64,000 nt of DNA from the NCBI RefSeq assembly GCF_003057965.1, contig NZ_CP020921.1:1561001-1625000 (forward strand), read 5' to 3'. The notes beneath the pieces were generated by a model that saw only the letters and a program-made list of their open reading frames with translations, did no database searches and was not told where the DNA came from. Made by a program: the position numbers and the translations under genes. The DNA is from Thermodesulfobium acidiphilum. GTDB lineage: Bacteria > Thermodesulfobiota > Thermodesulfobiia > Thermodesulfobiales > Thermodesulfobiaceae. Numbering within the stretch: the stretch's first letter is position 1; the number at the start of each line of letters is the position of its first letter. Positions 1 to 7,305 of this stretch are shown here, in pieces.

Positions 1-181
1 GCATACTTCTTGCTGCTTCCTGAAAATCATAGTTTTCCAGATCTACCAACCTTAAAGCCTCAACTTCTTCATAAGTCAAAACGTTTGCCATCTCAAGGCA
101 AGAAGATTGGCAATCTACAGGCTTGAAGCATTTTATAGCAGGCACACAAAATAGCCTTCTTTCTTTCGGTGGTCTTGCTAC
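1..181 (-). CDS. DUF134 family HTH regulator (partial, runs off left edge)
   Basis: The minus strand reads ARPPKERRLFCVPAIKCF followed by CLEMANVLTYEEVEALRL and DLENYDFQEAARSM up to the edge. This is the N-terminal half of the DUF134 family, small proteins with a sigma-70 region 4-like helix-turn-helix that often sit beside NifX/MinD-type iron-sulfur genes; such a cluster lies at 34.5-39.1 kb here. The function is not established; DNA binding is inferred from the fold. A perfect AGGAGG lies at 189-194, but the codon seven bases downstream, where family members have Met, is GTA (179-181). No ATG, GTG or TTG occurs in frame between the upstream TGA and an internal Met about 30 codons in, so the start is unusual or mutated. 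Confidence 0.75.
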
Positions 182-197
182 TTTTATTCCTCCTAAT

Positions 198-244
198 TTA
201 TTATGAAATATATTTCATAATAATACAAAAAAAAATTATGTCAA
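198..244 (-). promoter_or_regulatory. Promoter with palindromic operator for the DUF134 gene
   Basis: On the minus strand a consensus -35 TTGACA (239-244) is followed after 16 bases by TATTAT (217-222). The -10 lies inside a perfect 26-bp palindrome at 198-223, whose 20-bp core is TTATGAAATATATTTCATAA (201-220). A palindrome covering the -10 and the presumed transcription start, just ahead of the AGGAGG, is the usual layout of a repressor operator. Autoregulation by the DUF134 protein is an inference. The half-site TTATGAAATAT recurs once in the leader of the redox operon near 7030. Confidence 0.65.
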
Positions 245-272
245 GTATCAATCAAATCAGTTAAGGAAACTC

Positions 273-458
273 TCAAAGTATTGTTAGCTGGGATGACCAT
301 TTGATAGCCTCCATATATGCCATTATCACATCATCAAAATTTAATTTCAATTGCTCCGATAATTTTAAGAATTTATCTACTTCTGTTTTTTCATAAGAGA
401 TAACGAGTTCTAAAACTTGAAAATAGATATTTTTTCCCATCAAAGCATCCTTATACAA
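273..458 (-). pseudogene. C-terminal remnant of an EAL/HDOD (YuxH-like) signalling protein
   Basis: A 61-codon frame reads KDALMGKN, then VLELVISYEKTEVDKFLKLS, then DDVIMAYMEAIKWSSQL. This resembles the extreme C-terminus of c-di-GMP phosphodiesterase-type EAL-HDOD proteins, which end in a motif like DALLG..G.LLxLVxAYExGDW followed by YLEALRWA. The rest of the domain is missing: an in-frame TAA lies about ten codons upstream of the only possible start (TTG at 456-458), and there is no ribosome binding site. The likeliest reading is the surviving tail of a deleted gene. The match is by eye and short, so a free-standing small gene is not excluded. Confidence 0.45.
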
Positions 459-652
459 GAGTATTAATGAAGTTTGTATGCTTTAACTTTCATATTTTTA
501 TTGAATATTGGATGTCTCGCTACAACAACATCCACTTTTTCCCTCCAAAATAAATGGCATTTTCTACTTAAAAAATATTCTAAATTTAATATTTAAAAGT
601 ATATAAGGAATAAATAAAAAAAATCAAGTGATAAATTAAAAAAGAAAACAAA

Positions 653-1843
653 TTAATATAAATGAAGAATTCCAAACAAAATAAAGGAACCTAAAATAGC
701 AACTGAAATAAGTAACACTATATTTACTTTTTTATACAACCCCACAAGAAAAATTATTAAAAAGATAAAAGAAAGTGGATCTTTTACAGCCATTGGAAAG
801 TAAATAATTGACATTGAAGCTAATAACCCAGTCAACGCAATCAAGAGGCCAAAAATTCCACTCCTAATCCAAGAAAGATGTGATATCCTCTCATAAAATG
901 GAGAAACTATTATCGTAAATACTATTGAGGGCATGAATGTAAACAAAAAAGAAAATAGTGCCGCAGAAAATGACCCGATAAAAAATCCAATAAATGATGT
1001 AACACACAGTATTGGCCCAGGTGTTATCTGACTAAGGACTATTGCATCAAGAAAGTTTTCCTGACTTATTATCTTCATAGAGTCTACAAAAGTCTTTTGA
1101 TATAAAGGCAAAGCAACTTGAGCTCCACCAAAAGCCAAAAAACTTATCTGAGTAATTTTACAATAAAAAGGGATAAGATTAGGCGTTATAATATATGCAG
1201 AAATCACGAGCAAAGAAAGAGCAATAATACCTATTATAAATTCAATTTTTGGGATATATAGTTTTTTTTTAGAAATAACGTCACTGAAAATGTTTCTCTC
1301 TGGAAGAAAATTTCTGAAAAGTATAGAAATAGAAAAAGAAAGCAAAAAAACTAAAAAGATATTTATTCCTACCATATAACTTATAATACTTAGTAATAGT
1401 AATATTCTTCCAAAATTTATATCTATATATTTTTTATAAAAGTTTAGGAAAGCTGAAATGAAAAATGCTACTACAAATGGTTTTAAACCATGGAATAAGA
1501 GATCAATAGTAGATATATTAATGGATTTATAAAAATATGCAAGAATAGATATTAAAATTACAGAGGGGAAAACAAGGGCAAGAGCGCCTATTAAACCTGT
1601 CAAAAACCCAAACCTTCTATACCCAACATAACCAACCAAATTTATCATAATTGGACCGGGCAAAAGTTGAGTTAGAGCAATACCTTTAAGAAAATCATCT
1701 TCTGCAACATATCCCTTTTTTAATACAAATTCTTCTTTTAGATAAGAAATCATAGCAAGCCCCCCAAACACAGTTGAGCCTATAACTAAACAACGAATAA
1801 TAAATTCAAAATTTAGAGTAATATTTTTAGACAGATTTTGCAT
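653..1843 (-). CDS. chrA: Chromate transporter ChrA family, two-domain
   Basis: This 396-residue polytopic membrane protein has the internal duplication of long-chain CHR transporters. The N-terminal half carries FGGLAMISYLKEEFV and TQLLPGPIMINLVGYVGY; the second half repeats these as FGGAQVALPLYQKTFVD and SQITPGPILCVTSFIGF. Known members export chromate by proton exchange; many in anaerobes have no proven substrate. Hydrophobic segments cover most of the length, consistent with 10-12 membrane spans. The gene lies 13 bp downstream of a HEPN gene in the same direction, so the two are probably co-transcribed. No dedicated regulator is adjacent. Confidence 0.85.
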   Translation of the reverse strand: MQNLSKNITLNFEFIIRCLVIGSTVFGGLAMISYLKEEFVLKKGYVAEDDFLKGIALTQLLPGPIMINLVGYVGYRRFGFLTGLIGALALVFPSVILISILAYFYKSINISTIDLLFHGLKPFVVAFFISAFLNFYKKYIDINFGRILLLLSIISYMVGINIFLVFLLSFSISILFRNFLPERNIFSDVISKKKLYIPKIEFIIGIIALSLLVISAYIITPNLIPFYCKITQISFLAFGGAQVALPLYQKTFVDSMKIISQENFLDAIVLSQITPGPILCVTSFIGFFIGSFSAALFSFLFTFMPSIVFTIIVSPFYERISHLSWIRSGIFGLLIALTGLLASMSIIYFPMAVKDPLSFIFLIIFLVGLYKKVNIVLLISVAILGSFILFGILHLY

Positions 1844-1855
1844 CTATGCTTTCTG

Positions 1856-2236
1856 CTAGACTAATTGTTTAGATGTGTTCAAAAATTCTACAGCTTTTGG
1901 ATAAAGAAATTTAACATCTTCTAAGGTTGGATTCGATCTCAAATTACAGATCGAATCGTTGTCACACTTATGTCTAAAAGTTTTGGCAAATTTTAGGGCA
2001 TCAAAAAGCTCCTCAGAAAACTTGTTTTCTTTTACTATTTTTTTATCAAATAGTTCAAAAATCAAATCATGAGTGTACCCAGAAAAATCACCAATATCTA
2101 GTATAGCCAATACTGAATTAAACATCGAATAATAAAGTGCGTTCATTATGTAGTGGCTTTCTGCTCCAAAAGAAAGTAGATCTTTTGCCTCATTTAAATA
2201 ATTCTCAGCAATTTTAAGCCTTTCATATTTATTCAT
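1856..2236 (-). CDS. HEPN domain protein
   Basis: A 126-residue, mostly helical protein starting MNKYERLKIAENYLNEAKDL with the HEPN signature ALYYSMFNSVLAIL around residues 33-46. HEPN proteins are either RNases of toxin-antitoxin pairs or nucleotide-binding partners of minimal nucleotidyltransferases (MNT). No MNT or other antitoxin gene is adjacent, and the RX4-6H catalytic motif of the RNase type is not evident: FRHKCDND near residue 88 is the closest and does not fit. It precedes chrA by 13 bp and is divergent from yedF. A non-catalytic or adaptor role is as likely as a toxin. Confidence 0.65.
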   Translation of the reverse strand: MNKYERLKIAENYLNEAKDLLSFGAESHYIMNALYYSMFNSVLAILDIGDFSGYTHDLIFELFDKKIVKENKFSEELFDALKFAKTFRHKCDNDSICNLRSNPTLEDVKFLYPKAVEFLNTSKQLV

Positions 2237-2247
2237 AATTATTTATT

Positions 2248-2276
2248 TTAACATGATTCTAAAGTTTTGATATAAT
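2248..2276 (+). promoter_or_regulatory. Sigma-70-type promoter of yedF
   Basis: TTAACA (2248-2253), a 17-base spacer and TATAAT (2271-2276), with an extended TG two bases before the -10. It sits 31 bp upstream of the yedF start, with GGAGG at 2298-2302 serving as ribosome binding site. Confidence 0.8.
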
Positions 2277-2306
2277 AATCAAAATAAGAAACTTCTGGAG
2301 GAAAGA

Positions 2307-2891
2307 ATGTTTGAACTTGATTGCAGAGGAATGGTTTGCCCAAAACCAGTAGTTCTAACAAAACAAGCTCTCAAAGAACATGATGAAATAATAGTTATAG
2401 TTGATAATAAAACTTCAAGAGATAATCTTAACAATCTTGCAAAAGATAAAAACATGCACTTCGAAGTAGAAGAAAAAAACAACTTATATTATTGCAAAAT
2501 AAAAAAAGGTAAGAGTGAACAACCTCAGGAGAGAAAACTTGAAAATTTTTATGGGCAAGCCCCTTGGAGCGTTTTTATAAAATCAAATACTTTAGGACAT
2601 GGAAGTGACGAACTTGGCAAGAATCTTATAAATGCCTTTTTTGATGCCATTTTATATTTTGAAGACCACCCAAAGGTTATTGCTTTTATGAATTCTGGCG
2701 TTTTTCTAACTCTGCAAGATTCTGAATGCTTAAAAGAAATTAAAATGCTTGAGGAGAAGGGTTCAAAAATACTAGTTTGTGGAACCTGCCTAAATTTTTT
2801 TAACGTTAAGGAGAAGCTCGCAGTTGGCAAAGTTTCTAATATGTTTTCTATCTTAGAATCCCTTAAAGGAACTTATATAATAGAACCTTAA
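2307..2891 (+). CDS. yedF: Sulfurtransferase-like selenium metabolism protein YedF
   Basis: This 194-residue cytoplasmic protein has a TusA/SirA-like domain at residues 1-70 (FELDCRGMVCPKPVVLTKQ, with the conserved Cys-x-x-x-x-CPxP motif) and a DsrE-like domain at about 75-194 (NTLGHGSDELGKNLINAFF, then VCGTCLNFF). This two-domain layout is that of YedF, which usually travels with selenium metabolism genes and is proposed to handle persulfide or selenide; the exact reaction is unknown. No selD or selA lies nearby. It has its own strong promoter and converges on the globin sensor gene with a 4-bp gap. Confidence 0.85.
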   Translation: MFELDCRGMVCPKPVVLTKQALKEHDEIIVIVDNKTSRDNLNNLAKDKNMHFEVEEKNNLYYCKIKKGKSEQPQERKLENFYGQAPWSVFIKSNTLGHGSDELGKNLINAFFDAILYFEDHPKVIAFMNSGVFLTLQDSECLKEIKMLEEKGSKILVCGTCLNFFNVKEKLAVGKVSNMFSILESLKGTYIIEP

Positions 2892-2895
2892 AATT

Positions 2896-3645
2896 CTAAG
2901 AAGTTTCTTCTTGATATTTTATTTGTCTAATTTCACGCATATTTTTATCTATCATTTCCATTATCTTTTTTGAAGATCTTGAAGAATCCTCAGCTAACTT
3001 TCTAACCTCTTTTGCAACTACCGCAAACGTCCTACCAGCTTCTCCTGCTCTAGCCGCTTCAATACTGGCATTCAAAGAAAGTATATTTGTCCTGCCTGCA
3101 ATGCTTTCCACAACCTTCACGGCCTCTGATACCTGTTCTTGAGTTTTAATTATGTGTTCAAGTTGTTCTGAGAAATAGTTGTCAATAATTAATTGGATGT
3201 CGAGTATAATCCTTTTAACAAAAGCACTAAAGGATTTTGCGAATTCAGATTCATCCTTTTCTACTTCGTGGACTATAGAAGAGATTTCCTCAAAATAAAG
3301 TCTATAAGCTCCTAAATACCACGAAGGATAAAGTCCTATTAATTGGTGTTTTTTGCCAACAAAGAGCCTTCTTTGAAAGTACTCTTCATCTATTACAGGA
3401 CTTGTAAGAGAGATAAAGTAATCCCTCATAGTTTTACTTAATCTTTCTAATGTAGAATTTTTATCAATTATTTCTTTAAGGTTTGAAAAGCTAGTAATGT
3501 GATCGTAAAACCTTTTCACAAAGCTATCTGCCTTCTTTTCAAAATAAGGCCTAAACTTTGCCATCCTTTGTAAATCTTCGATAGTAAGACCTAAATAACG
3601 AAATCTCTGCTGATATTTTGAATCATTAGTTAAGTTTTCTTCCAT
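2896..3645 (-). CDS. Globin-coupled sensor: protoglobin fused to a short chemoreceptor tip
   Basis: Residues 10-160 form a protoglobin-type sensor globin: the haem-ligating proximal His is His100 in [20 protein letters not shown], as in HemAT. Residues 175-235 match the hairpin tip of methyl-accepting chemotaxis proteins ([20 protein letters not shown] and [14 protein letters not shown]), the part that binds CheA and CheW. There is no membrane segment, HAMP domain or methylation helix, and at 249 residues it is much shorter than HemAT (about 430). It should be a soluble O2, NO or redox sensor. Methylation sites seem absent. The start follows AGGTGG. Confidence 0.85.
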   Translation of the reverse strand: MEENLTNDSKYQQRFRYLGLTIEDLQRMAKFRPYFEKKADSFVKRFYDHITSFSNLKEIIDKNSTLERLSKTMRDYFISLTSPVIDEEYFQRRLFVGKKHQLIGLYPSWYLGAYRLYFEEISSIVHEVEKDESEFAKSFSAFVKRIILDIQLIIDNYFSEQLEHIIKTQEQVSEAVKVVESIAGRTNILSLNASIEAARAGEAGRTFAVVAKEVRKLAEDSSRSSKKIMEMIDKNMREIRQIKYQEETS

Positions 3646-3737
3646 CCCGCACCACCTATTTTTTGTTTCTAATAATTATATATCAATATTACTTAATTTT
3701 TAATGCCTCTTTTCTATGTTAAAATTCTAAAGATAAG

Positions 3738-4628
3738 TTGAAAACAGATTTAACAAAAAATAACTTGATAGGTTATATTTTCACCATAGGTGCTGCATCT
3801 TTATGGGGTTTTGGGGGGTGTGTGGCAAAATTTGCCTTCAATAAATCTATTGACCCTTTATTGTTTGTAAAGATAAGACTTGTTATGTCATTTTCAATAC
3901 TTTTTATTTACCTTTATTTCTTTAATAGAAAACATATACTCATAGATAAATCTGATATCCTATATTTTTTAATTTTAGGAATATTTGGTATGTCTACTAT
4001 GCAACTATTTTATTTAATGGCTATAAAGTATACAAACGTATCTACTGCCGTCTTTTTGCAATACACGTCACCTGTTTTAATGGCTTTATATTTGTACTTT
4101 TTTGAGAAAAATCTTATCTCGATACCAAAGGTAATGGCAATCTCACTCTCCTTAATTGGAGGCGCATGTTTTGCAGCCAATATGGCAGAAACATCTCTAA
4201 AGTTCCAGGGATTCTTTTACGGGATACTAGCTGCATTAGGAATGGCTTTTATAAGCGTTTATGGTAGAAAGTCCTTAAAAAAATATAGTCCTTTGACACT
4301 TATACTTTATTCCTCTGGCTTTGCAGCAATCTTTATCAATATAATTACTCCATTCGACATCACAATTTTCAGTCTGTCCAAATCGACATGGTTAATATTA
4401 GTTTATTTTTCTATATTCTCAACATTAATTCCATATTTTCTATATTTTAAAGGAGTTTCAATAATAAGCCCTACAAATGCAGGGATTACAGCATGTTTAG
4501 AGCCATTCATTGCTTCGATTGTTGCATTTTTTTGGCTTAAAGAGAACTTGACAACTCTACAAATTATTGGTGGAATTTTAATTGTTTCAGGAGTTATAAC
4601 TTTACAAAAATTTGACAGATTACCATGA
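3738..4628 (+). CDS. EamA/DMT family permease
   Basis: This 296-residue, ten-span membrane protein has two EamA repeats, beginning at GYIFTIGAASLWGFGGCVAK and near FQGFFYGILAALGMAFIS, with the conserved motif GITACLEPFIASIVAFFWLKE near the C-terminus. Members of this drug/metabolite transporter superfamily move small metabolites, and substrate cannot be read from sequence. The start is a TTG at 3738 without a clear ribosome binding site, so a later start is possible. Its stop overlaps the next gene's start (ATGA), implying translational coupling with the TIM-barrel protein. Confidence 0.8.
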   Translation: MKTDLTKNNLIGYIFTIGAASLWGFGGCVAKFAFNKSIDPLLFVKIRLVMSFSILFIYLYFFNRKHILIDKSDILYFLILGIFGMSTMQLFYLMAIKYTNVSTAVFLQYTSPVLMALYLYFFEKNLISIPKVMAISLSLIGGACFAANMAETSLKFQGFFYGILAALGMAFISVYGRKSLKKYSPLTLILYSSGFAAIFINIITPFDITIFSLSKSTWLILVYFSIFSTLIPYFLYFKGVSIISPTNAGITACLEPFIASIVAFFWLKENLTTLQIIGGILIVSGVITLQKFDRLP

Positions 4629-5476
4629 ATCTAATTTTTGGCCCAGCCGGTAATGAAGAACTCTTTTATAAATCAGGATTCAAATCAACCTTAGATTCTG
4701 CAAAATACATCTCAAAAATGGGGCTTTTTGCATTTGAATATCCGCTCACTCACGGCATAAGGCTAAGCGAGAGCACTGCTGTAAAAATAGGGGAATCTTT
4801 TAAGAGTGAGAATATAAAGCTTAGTATTCATGCACCATATTATATAAATATAACAAGCCCAAATCCAGAAATATTAGAAAAGAGCGAAAAACATTTGATA
4901 AAAACATTGCAGTTTGGAAATTTGATGGGCGCTGATAGAATAATATTTCATCCAGGAAGTTCTAAAGGAAATAAAAGAAAAGTCATGCTAGAAAGATCTT
5001 TTAGTTTTTTAGAACAATTTATCAGTAGAAATATAAAATTAATAAAAAACATTAAGCTTTGTCCAGAAACACACGGAAAGAGCATTAGTTTAGGAAATGT
5101 TGATGAAATAATAGAAATATGCAAAATAAATTCCGAGATCTTTTTGCCAGCCATAGATTTTGCTCATCTTTATGCTGTTAGTAAAGGGAATTTGACTCGA
5201 GAAGAAGATTTTACTAGTATCCTTAAGAAGTTTAAAAATTATAAAGAACTTCACATACATTTTAGTCAAATAGAATTTAATAATAGTGGAGAAGTAAGAC
5301 ATAGACCTCTAAACTCAGGTTTTGGACCACCAATTGATCCTTTCTTATTAAGTCTCTTAAAAAATTCTGTAAAAGGAAGGGTGATAGTTGAAACTCCTGG
5401 CACTCAAGCAAGAGATGCTAAAATATTACTAGAAAGATTTTTAGTTCTGGAGGGAAAAGGTGTCAAACCCATATGA
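4625..5476 (+). CDS. Endonuclease IV-like TIM-barrel protein
   Basis: This 283-residue protein belongs to the AP endonuclease 2 / xylose isomerase-like superfamily. Metal-ligand positions of the endonuclease IV type are visible: His in KLSIHAPYYIN, His in IIFHPGS, Glu in CPETHGK, Asp and His in AIDFAHLYA, His in ELHIHFSQ, a distal Glu in VIVETPG. It resembles the archaeal and bacterial deoxyribonuclease IV branch, so AP-site repair is plausible, but sugar isomerases share the fold. It overlaps the EamA gene by 4 bp and the ylbF-family gene by 17 bp, indicating an operon. Confidence 0.7.
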   Translation: MNLIFGPAGNEELFYKSGFKSTLDSAKYISKMGLFAFEYPLTHGIRLSESTAVKIGESFKSENIKLSIHAPYYINITSPNPEILEKSEKHLIKTLQFGNLMGADRIIFHPGSSKGNKRKVMLERSFSFLEQFISRNIKLIKNIKLCPETHGKSISLGNVDEIIEICKINSEIFLPAIDFAHLYAVSKGNLTREEDFTSILKKFKNYKELHIHFSQIEFNNSGEVRHRPLNSGFGPPIDPFLLSLLKNSVKGRVIVETPGTQARDAKILLERFLVLEGKGVKPI

Positions 5477-5834
5477 CAAAGCACATGAATTAGCTAAATC
5501 AATCAAGGATTCACAAGAGTATAGCGAGCTAACTAAATCAATAGAATTAGTAAAAAGTGATGAAAATCTTTATAAAATGGTCAAAAATTTCTTCACCCTA
5601 AAAACCCAGATAGAGATAGACATGCTTTCTGGAAAAGAAGAAAGTAAAGAAAAGAAAGATAATCTAAAAAGGCTTCATGATCTTGTAATGGCAATACCAG
5701 AGGGCAGAAAAATAATCGAATCACAATACAGATTTCAGAGATTGATGGGCGATATCTATAAAATAATCGGTGAAGCTATTAACGAAGGGATGGAATTTTT
5801 TAACTTTCTTCAAGAAAAAGAAGAACAAAAATAA
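5460..5834 (+). CDS. YlbF/YmcA family protein
   Basis: This 124-residue helical protein (MSNPYDKAHELAKSIKDSQE, with GRKIIESQYRFQRLMGDIYK near the end) matches the YlbF/YmcA (DUF964) family. In Bacillus, YlbF, YmcA and YaaT form an Fe-S-containing complex that works with RNase Y in mRNA maturation. Whether this single member acts likewise is unknown; no partner is adjacent. It starts at GTG (5460) after GGAGG at 5449-5453, inside the end of the preceding gene. It converges on ftrB with a 7-bp gap. Confidence 0.7.
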   Translation: MSNPYDKAHELAKSIKDSQEYSELTKSIELVKSDENLYKMVKNFFTLKTQIEIDMLSGKEESKEKKDNLKRLHDLVMAIPEGRKIIESQYRFQRLMGDIYKIIGEAINEGMEFFNFLQEKEEQK

Positions 5835-5841
5835 TATATTC

Positions 5842-6183
5842 CTATCCAAAAAGCTTGTCAAATGGTCTCCTCTCAGGAACAGTTACTCGTTTATCTGGGT
5901 TTTGATTCCATTCATGACTAACATACAAACCACAATAGCACGATCCATATTCTTCAACGTCTTTATCTTTATACACACAAGGACATATAATATCTCTATC
6001 TCTTTCCCTATCACCAGAGTTCAACCGACAGGGGCAGCCCCTATAACCATTTCTTTTCTCATTTTCCAAAATTCCCCTTATAATTGACATTGTATGTTCT
6101 AAATCGTTATTTAACTCTTGTCCTTTAGAATGCGCATATTTTGTCAAAATTTCAAATAGTTTCTCAGGGGTTACAGGGGCCAT
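5842..6183 (-). CDS. ftrB: Ferredoxin-thioredoxin reductase catalytic subunit
   Basis: This 113-residue protein carries the six cysteines typical of FTR beta: CPC at 50-52, CPC at 67-69 and CYC at 82-84. These bind the [4Fe-4S] cluster and form the redox-active disulfide that passes electrons from ferredoxin to thioredoxin-like partners. No FTR alpha subunit is adjacent, as is usual outside oxygenic phototrophs. The gene follows the glutaredoxin gene by 3 bp, so the natural partner here may be that CPYC protein. Together they form the end of a four-gene redox operon. Confidence 0.9.
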   Translation of the reverse strand: MAPVTPEKLFEILTKYAHSKGQELNNDLEHTMSIIRGILENEKRNGYRGCPCRLNSGDRERDRDIICPCVYKDKDVEEYGSCYCGLYVSHEWNQNPDKRVTVPERRPFDKLFG

Positions 6184-6186
6184 GCT

Positions 6187-6447
6187 TTACACTAATCCTT
6201 TAATTTTTGCTTCATTAAAACCTACTATAATAGTTTCCCCTTTAACTATAGTAGGAAAACCAGGATTAACCTTAGGATTACATTTATCAGCAAATTTCTT
6301 GACTGTTTCAAGAATTTTGTTTTGTTCATCCTTTGGAAGTAAATCTACATCAATAGCCTCAAAATCAGCTCCTAATTCTTTAAGAAGAGCTTTAGCCTTC
6401 TTACAATAAGGGCAGGTGCTTAAAGCATATACTGTTATCTGAGCCAT
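6187..6447 (-). CDS. Glutaredoxin/NrdH-like thiol-disulfide protein
   Basis: This 86-residue thioredoxin-fold protein has the active site CPYC near residue 11 (MAQITVYALSTCPYCKKAKA) and the cis-Pro region NPGFPTIVKG. I chose the ATG at 6447 because GGAGG lies five bases upstream; the frame also opens at a TTG four codons earlier that overlaps this site. Being 3 bp ahead of ftrB, it is a likely electron acceptor of the ferredoxin-dependent reductase, which is an inference from gene order. Confidence 0.85.
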   Translation of the reverse strand: MAQITVYALSTCPYCKKAKALLKELGADFEAIDVDLLPKDEQNKILETVKKFADKCNPKVNPGFPTIVKGETIIVGFNEAKIKGLV

Positions 6448-6461
6448 AAAAACCTCCAAAA

Positions 6462-6755
6462 TTAAGCTGAATTTTTTTCTATTTCCCTTAAAAGCTTGTA
6501 TATGACTTTAAAAGTTAAAACCTTTGAAGTCCTGGCAATAGCATGAGACAAATCATCTGCAGAATAAACATTGCAATTTTGAAGATAAATAGAATCTTGT
6601 ACGCTAAAATTATTCTCTTCCATAAAAAGCTCAGGGTCGAAGGCTAAAATTCCATTCTGCTCACCGTAGTAAATTTTCAATAAAGAGGAGAGCAATTCAG
6701 TAGCGGAAATATAATTACCTATTTGACTGGATGAATCTACAATCTGATAAAACAC
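6462..6755 (-). CDS. Hypothetical protein in redox operon
   Basis: I do not recognise this 97-residue protein (MFYQIVDSSSQIGNYISATE; C-terminus KVIYKLLREIEKNSA). It is acidic to neutral, probably helical and cytoplasmic, with one cysteine (QNCNVYS) and no membrane segment. A strong AGGAGGTGA at 6761-6770 precedes a GTG start at the proper spacing, and the stop lies 14 bp from the glutaredoxin start, so it is translated as part of the orf55-orf97-grx-ftrB unit. Confidence 0.6.
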   Translation of the reverse strand: MFYQIVDSSSQIGNYISATELLSSLLKIYYGEQNGILAFDPELFMEENNFSVQDSIYLQNCNVYSADDLSHAIARTSKVLTFKVIYKLLREIEKNSA

Positions 6756-6833
6756 TACGGTTCACCTCCTTGAATTTAAGAAACACGAGAATAATTCAAC
6801 ATTTTTTGCAATTATAAACCACAAGCCTAAAAA

Positions 6834-7001
6834 CTATAAATCTTCTGAAATATCTTCTTCACTTTCACCAAAAATTGACTCATAGAGCTTTACAATACTA
6901 CTTTCAATCTCAAGATCCAAAGCTCTAATCTCTTTTTCCAACTTCCTATATTCATTTTCAGCTTCACTTTTAAGAATTTCTAGTTGATCTTCAAAGTTCA
7001 T
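6834..7001 (-). CDS. Small acidic coiled-coil protein (55 aa)
   Basis: A 55-codon frame starts at ATG 7001 (MNFEDQLEILKSEAENEYRK) and ends at TAG 6834, with a heptad-like helix and an acidic tail (GESEEDISEDL). Codon use looks like its neighbours, and a well-spaced promoter lies directly upstream on the same strand (7052-7080). The ribosome site is weak (GGTTTGGAAA). It is the first gene of the unit leading to ftrB. The function is unknown; size and charge suggest a small partner or anti-factor type protein. Confidence 0.5.
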   Translation of the reverse strand: MNFEDQLEILKSEAENEYRKLEKEIRALDLEIESSIVKLYESIFGESEEDISEDL

Positions 7002-7051
7002 TTTCCAAACCTAAAATTTGAATTACGAGATATTTCATAAACATTATCTTA

Positions 7052-7080
7052 ATTATATATTACTTTATAACTTTAGTCAC
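7052..7080 (-). promoter_or_regulatory. Promoter of the orf55-orf97-grx-ftrB unit
   Basis: On the minus strand GTGACT (7075-7080), exactly 17 bases, then TATAAT (7052-7057). Transcription would start near 7045, about 45 bases before the 55-codon gene. The leader contains TTATGAAATAT, the same half-site as in the palindrome at 201-220. It is a single half-site, so shared control is only a suggestion. Confidence 0.65.
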
Positions 7081-7305
7081 TTTTTTGGAATATAATAATT
7101 TCACTAGCAATTAACATTAAATAATTAAAATTTTAGCATACATCCAATAAAAAATGCTTTTTTGGCTAAACTTCCAGGAAAAAATATCTTTAATCAAATT
7201 AGGCACGCAATCTTGAGAAAAAAAATCATATTTCAAGGCAATCCTAAAATAAATTAATTAACAAAACCTATTCTCTTTTATCAAATTCATTATAAAATAT
7301 ATCAA
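7081..7305. other. Non-coding gap before glnD
   Basis: AT-rich sequence without a convincing frame on either strand. TATAAAAT at 7291-7298 ends only eight bases before the glnD ATG. If it acts as a -10, glnD would be transcribed with little or no leader, which fits the lack of a ribosome site there. No matching -35 is clear. I see nothing else. Confidence 0.35.

Noticed and set aside
2279-2830. Open frames opposite yedF
   Set aside because: They lie fully inside yedF on the other strand, with Ser/Phe-rich translations typical of antisense reading.
5770-6409. Plus-strand frames across ftrB and the glutaredoxin gene
   Set aside because: Both true genes read leftward with intact catalytic cysteines; the plus-strand translations lack any recognisable domain.
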